Assembly (NCBI GenBank): GCA_964348185.1
Contig: CAYGBW010000059.1
Span: 1 to 41,778, forward strand
Length of the DNA: 41,778 nt
Reading direction: 5' to 3'
From: CAYGBW01 sp964348185
GTDB lineage: Bacteria > Desulfobacterota > BSN033 > WVXP01
A program made the translations under genes and the position numbers. Of this stretch, positions 38,515 to 41,778 are shown piece after piece (the stretch's first letter is position 1; the number at the start of each line of letters is the position of its first letter). The notes under the pieces were generated by a model that did no database searches, was not told the origin of the DNA, and saw only the letters and a program-made list of their open reading frames with translations.

Positions 38515-40647
38515 TTGATTGCCATGATTTTGAGGCTTCCATTCCTTTTTCGGCTCTCCTATCACCTCCTCGTCTTAGCCGGGTTACTCTCTCAGGCCTT
38601 GACGGGAGCCCTCAACGCCATGATTCTTGCTCTCGGATTTGGCGCACTGATCTTCTCCTTCTTCGGGGAGCGTCTGAGACTTCACCTCGTTCTGTCCAGG
38701 GGCATGGGAAACCTTGCCGCGGTGATCGCGCTGGTGTTCGCACTCCTGGACTATTTTCTCATTTCAGGAGACCTGATCATTGCTTCTGCCCACATGGTGA
38801 TTCTCATTCAGGCCGTTAGGCTTTTCAGTCTCAATGGCAACAGGGATTATTATCAACTCTACGGTTTGAGCTTCTTCGGGTTGATTTCAGCCGCGGGGTT
38901 GACGTTCAGTCTATCCTTCATTGTCTTCTTCCTCTTCTATCTGCTGATGTTGACGTGGACCCTGATTCTCCATCATTTCAAAGAGGCGACCGAGCGGGCA
39001 GGTCTCGGTCCGACAGCCGGCTTGCATGCTTCAGGGGTCACCCTTGTTACCGCGCGGTTCTTCATGACCGTATCCCTCATCGCCCTGCTCTCTTTCTTCA
39101 TAACCCTCGCCTTCTTCTATACAATCCCTCGGATCGGCTTCGGTTATCTTCGATCTCAGAACCGGCTCCGTCACCTCTCCGGGTTTTCTACAACCGTCGA
39201 CCTCGGTGTTTTTGGCCCGGTCTTGCTCGATCCACAGATTGTGATGCGGGTTGAAGTCCCCCAAGGAAAGGCGTCCCAGAGGACCGCTCCTGTCCGTTGG
39301 CGGGGGATGGCCTTTGACTACTACGACGGCCGATCATGGAAGAGCGGAGCACCTTTTGACAGACTGATAAGATCCGAAGGCAGTGGGGTTTTTCGGATTC
39401 GAAAACGGCCCACCACGCGTCACGTCCTGGAGCAGGTCTTTTACGTTGAGCCCCTGGACATCGATGTGGCTTTTTCTGCTCCTGGTATTTTCTCCCTGTC
39501 GGGCAGATTTCACTACCTGAGGGCCAATAGGATGGGAATCATTAAACTCCCCTCATATGGTCGGCGGGGGGCCCGGTTGAAATACGGTGTTCAGTCAGAA
39601 ATCGCCTCCACCGACCATGGACGCGAGATCCACCCCAGTGAACCTCCTGCAGAAGATGAGCAGGATTTTTCACTTCAGGTGCCTGAGGGATCGGAACAGA
39701 TAAGGCTCCTGGCGGAGCGGGTAGCTGGGGATCTGGAGAGGGACTCTGAAAAGGTCGAGGCCATTGAGACGTTCCTGAAACAACAGTACACCTACAGTCT
39801 GGACGTGGAGAGAAACCCGGCCCACCGGCCTATCGATGACTTTCTTTTCTATCAGAAGAGAGGGTACTGTGAACATTTTGCCACGGCCATGACCCTGATG
39901 GTCCGATCCCTGGGCATCCCGGCTCGTCTGGTCTCCGGCTTTCTCGGGGGCGAGTGGAACGAATTCGGGGGGTATTATCTCGTGCGGCAGAAAAACGCCC
40001 ACACGTGGGTGGAAGTCTATTTGCCCCAATGGGGCTGGGTGACCTTCGATCCAACTCCCCCAGGGGCGTCTCGAGAACCCACCCTCCCGATCATGGCTAG
40101 CCTTTTCAAGTTTATTGACGCCCTTCGATTGAAGTGGAATCGTTACGTCATCAACTATCAATTGAAGGACCAAATTGCGGTGGTTCGAACGGCCCACAGA
40201 AAAAGCATACACCTGAGACGGATTGGGCGACACATGGTGGAGGCCCTGAAGATCCATTGCCATCGCTGGTTCAGGAAGGTGCCGCCTTTGGGGAAGATAC
40301 TGATCCTTTTTCTGTCTGTCCTCGGAGGGGGAGGGATCTTGTACCTGATCCTGAAGAAATGGCGAAAATGGTTCATTCCTGCTGGAGGGGTTAATCGACA
40401 ACCGATTCGGGTGGCTTTTTATCGCGAGTTGATCAAGATCCTCGAAGGGAGGGGTTTTTCAAGAGAGGAGGGAGTCACGCCCCTGGAGTATGCCCGGCAG
40501 GTCATCCGATCGAACGGCCCCGCCTATGGGGGCGTCCTCTCGATAACCCAGCTCTACAATCGCCACCGTTTCGGGAGAGTCGAAATCTCCTCCAGTGAGA
40601 TGGCTTATATCCGCTCAACCCTGAATGAGCTTAGGAATCTTCCCTGA
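38515..40647 (+). CDS. tgpA: TgpA-type membrane transglutaminase (DUF3488 - transglutaminase - DUF4129)
   Basis: A 710-residue inner-membrane protein. Residues 1 to about 210 are a run of six or so helices (DUF3488 type). A periplasmic transglutaminase-like domain follows, with the catalytic triad C452 (GYCEHFATAMTLM), H496 (KNAHTWVEV) and D512 (VTFDPTPPG). A late helix (about 600-620) and a cytoplasmic C-terminal part (DUF4129-like) complete it. In Pseudomonas aeruginosa TgpA is an essential membrane protein and lies beside MoxR and DUF58 genes, as here. The TTG at 38515 has TTAGG about 8 bases upstream; ATG at 38524 is an alternative. It probably crosslinks or cleaves an unknown periplasmic target. 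Confidence 0.93.
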   Translation: MIAMILRLPFLFRLSYHLLVLAGLLSQALTGALNAMILALGFGALIFSFFGERLRLHLVLSRGMGNLAAVIALVFALLDYFLISGDLIIASAHMVILIQAVRLFSLNGNRDYYQLYGLSFFGLISAAGLTFSLSFIVFFLFYLLMLTWTLILHHFKEATERAGLGPTAGLHASGVTLVTARFFMTVSLIALLSFFITLAFFYTIPRIGFGYLRSQNRLRHLSGFSTTVDLGVFGPVLLDPQIVMRVEVPQGKASQRTAPVRWRGMAFDYYDGRSWKSGAPFDRLIRSEGSGVFRIRKRPTTRHVLEQVFYVEPLDIDVAFSAPGIFSLSGRFHYLRANRMGIIKLPSYGRRGARLKYGVQSEIASTDHGREIHPSEPPAEDEQDFSLQVPEGSEQIRLLAERVAGDLERDSEKVEAIETFLKQQYTYSLDVERNPAHRPIDDFLFYQKRGYCEHFATAMTLMVRSLGIPARLVSGFLGGEWNEFGGYYLVRQKNAHTWVEVYLPQWGWVTFDPTPPGASREPTLPIMASLFKFIDALRLKWNRYVINYQLKDQIAVVRTAHRKSIHLRRIGRHMVEALKIHCHRWFRKVPPLGKILILFLSVLGGGGILYLILKKWRKWFIPAGGVNRQPIRVAFYRELIKILEGRGFSREEGVTPLEYARQVIRSNGPAYGGVLSITQLYNRHRFGRVEISSSEMAYIRSTLNELRNLP

Positions 40648-40665
40648 ACTCCAGCCCTTTCTCCC

Positions 40666-40694
40666 TTGACACACGCGTTCTTCCTCTCTATAAT
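40666..40694 (+). promoter_or_regulatory. Perfect consensus sigma70 promoter
   Basis: TTGACA (40666-40671), exactly 17 bases, TATAAT (40689-40694): a textbook match. Predicted transcript start near 40701 leaves a leader of about 157 bases before the aldolase ATG. It lies 18 bases after the TgpA stop, so the aldolase is transcribed on its own. Confidence 0.85.
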
Positions 40695-40857
40695 CCACCC
40701 CATTAGACGGGACGTCTTATTCCCTATCCCGCTTGTTACTCATCTTCTTCTCACGCAGCCCCTGAGGGCCCACCGTGGATTGGATCGATCAATTGGGTCA
40801 GGCAGTTCGCAGCAGAGTCTCTCAAAGGGAGATAGACATCACAATGAGGAGGACAAA

Positions 40858-41625
40858 ATGGCTTGGGCAGGTTTGAGGAAAAGAGTACGAGATGGAGAAT
40901 GTGTTTATGGGACGATGATCCGGCAGGGTCGAGATCCTGGAACGCCGGGCGTCTTTGCCGCTGCGGGGTATGACTTTGTATTTATCGATATGGAGCATGG
41001 GAACTACTCCATGGAGACCGCTGCGGATCTGATTCGGGGTGCCAAATCCGTAGGGATTGCTCCCCTCGTCAGAGTCCCTCGCTTGGAGGTTTTTTTCATC
41101 TCACGATGTTTGGATGCAGGTGCAGAAGGGATTATGGTACCCATGACATCAACGAGAGAGCAGGCAGAGGAGATCGTCCGCTACGCGAAATACACCCCAT
41201 GGGGAGACCGAGGCTATGGATCCCAGATCGGGCATACGGACTACAAACCTGCAAAGGCCGCCGAGTTTATGAAGGAAGCGAACGAAAACACCCTCCTTAT
41301 TGCCCAGATTGAGACGGAGAAAGCCGTCGACAACGTCGATGCGATTCTCGATGTCCAGGGGATCGATGTGGGGTTGATAGGACCGAATGATCTGTCTATT
41401 TCCATGGGTGTGCCAGACCAGATGGGCTCAGAAATTCTGGCCAAAGCCATGGACAAAGTGATTGAGTCTGCAAAGAAAAAAGGGAAAGCCTCCGGCATTC
41501 ACATCGGAAATATCGATCTCATCAAGAACCTGCGGGCAAAGGGAATGACAGTCCTCGCATACTTTGCCGATATCAATTTTCTCTATCGTGGCTCCAGGGC
41601 GGCCCTCGAAGAACTAAAAGACTAG
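40858..41625 (+). CDS. HpcH/HpaI family aldolase (second copy)
   Basis: A 255-residue HpcH/HpaI aldolase. Expected residues: base H47 in FIDMEHGNY, R72 in PLVRVPRL, metal ligands E152 (AQIETEKAVDN) and D178 (GPNDLS). The ATG at 40858 follows AGGAGG by 6 bases, an excellent site. With the aldolase at 8924-9676 it shares only the family scaffold, so it is a paralogue or a different specificity. The consensus promoter suggests high expression, and the gene is not in an obvious pathway cluster. Confidence 0.9.
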   Translation: MAWAGLRKRVRDGECVYGTMIRQGRDPGTPGVFAAAGYDFVFIDMEHGNYSMETAADLIRGAKSVGIAPLVRVPRLEVFFISRCLDAGAEGIMVPMTSTREQAEEIVRYAKYTPWGDRGYGSQIGHTDYKPAKAAEFMKEANENTLLIAQIETEKAVDNVDAILDVQGIDVGLIGPNDLSISMGVPDQMGSEILAKAMDKVIESAKKKGKASGIHIGNIDLIKNLRAKGMTVLAYFADINFLYRGSRAALEELKD

Positions 41626-41636
41626 GACCCGTTTGT

Positions 41637-41778
41637 CTTCTCCTGTACGACAAAGCTAGCTAGTCGTCACTGAAAAATGTCCCTGGAGCGAACATTACGG
41701 AGTTTTTGGGGCTACCCGTCTTGGCGAAGGGAGTGTCCCCGAAGGGGCGAGATTCCGCTGTCTGAGGCCGCCAGGCCG
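41637..41778. repeat. Possible dispersed repeat at the right edge
   Basis: Non-coding DNA with ACGAC/GTCGT and CCCC-GAA-GGGG (41737-41747) stem-loops and a GGCCGCCAGGCCG-like tail. It resembles in style the short dispersed repeats of deltaproteobacterial genomes, but only one edge is visible and I cannot confirm a repeat family. Confidence 0.3.

Noticed and set aside
1..41778. tRNA, rRNA, CRISPR, prophage, IS element, toxin-antitoxin or defence island
   Set aside because: No cloverleaf, spacer array, transposase, integrase, phage gene or toxin-like pair was recognised by eye; a covariance-model tRNA scan would settle the RNA question.

Overview
The window looks like a piece of chromosome from a Gram-negative bacterium, most likely of the Desulfobacterota (old Deltaproteobacteria) or a close neighbour. 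The signs are an MltA-type lytic transglycosylase lipoprotein (so an outer membrane), PilZ, a palindromic TTCGAC...GTCGAA intergenic repeat at the left end of a kind I remember from such genomes, and moderately high GC with mixed ATG/GTG/TTG starts. The taxonomic call is inference. I see no tRNA, rRNA, CRISPR array, prophage or insertion sequence.

Layout. (1) 1-130: tandem palindromic repeat. (2) 194-5817, minus strand: a complete dipeptide/oligopeptide ABC importer operon (dppA, B, C, D, F) with a good sigma70-type promoter near 5960 and a strong hairpin between dppA and dppB. (3) 6098-11712, plus strand: a Cys-phosphatase, a DUF4019 protein, a PlsB-like acyltransferase, an HpcH/HpaI aldolase, MsrA, a P-loop protein and a DinB-family protein. 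(4) 11857-12684, minus: an alpha/beta hydrolase under its own promoter. (5) 13038-22864, minus: ten tightly packed genes, most of them encoding membrane proteins: GYF_2-zinc ribbon-RDD, two zinc-finger membrane proteins, a membrane protein of unknown family, DUF4129, DUF4350, a MoxR ATPase, DUF58, SpoIIM/DUF95 and a second RDD protein. (6) 23096-25923, minus: MgtE magnesium transporter and MltA. (7) 26190-30229: PilZ protein (plus), a 54-residue FmdB-type zinc ribbon plus an unknown protein (minus), then a CelD-like acyltransferase and a GT4 glycosyltransferase (plus). (8) 30315-35005, minus: a receiver-HATPase fusion translationally coupled to an MrfA-type helicase, followed by the MrfB-type exonuclease. 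(9) 35265-41625, plus: a MerR regulator, a structured leader with a 35-residue membrane peptide, a second MoxR-DUF58 pair with a TgpA-type transglutaminase, and a second HpcH/HpaI aldolase behind a perfect consensus promoter.

How it fits together. Two separate MoxR/DUF58 modules sit about 13-20 kb apart. The first carries SpoIIM, two RDD proteins, DUF4129, DUF4350 and a run of zinc-finger membrane proteins; the second carries the transglutaminase TgpA. MoxR-DUF58 partners recur widely in bacteria, but the biochemical job of the larger module is not established, and it is the best candidate here for an incompletely described membrane system. The second notable unit is a signalling protein (receiver plus RsbW-like ATPase) whose stop codon overlaps the start of a mitomycin-repair-type helicase, suggesting that DNA repair is tied to a signalling input. 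Several items are short: fmdB, a 35-residue membrane peptide with a strong ribosome-binding site, and weaker small frames.
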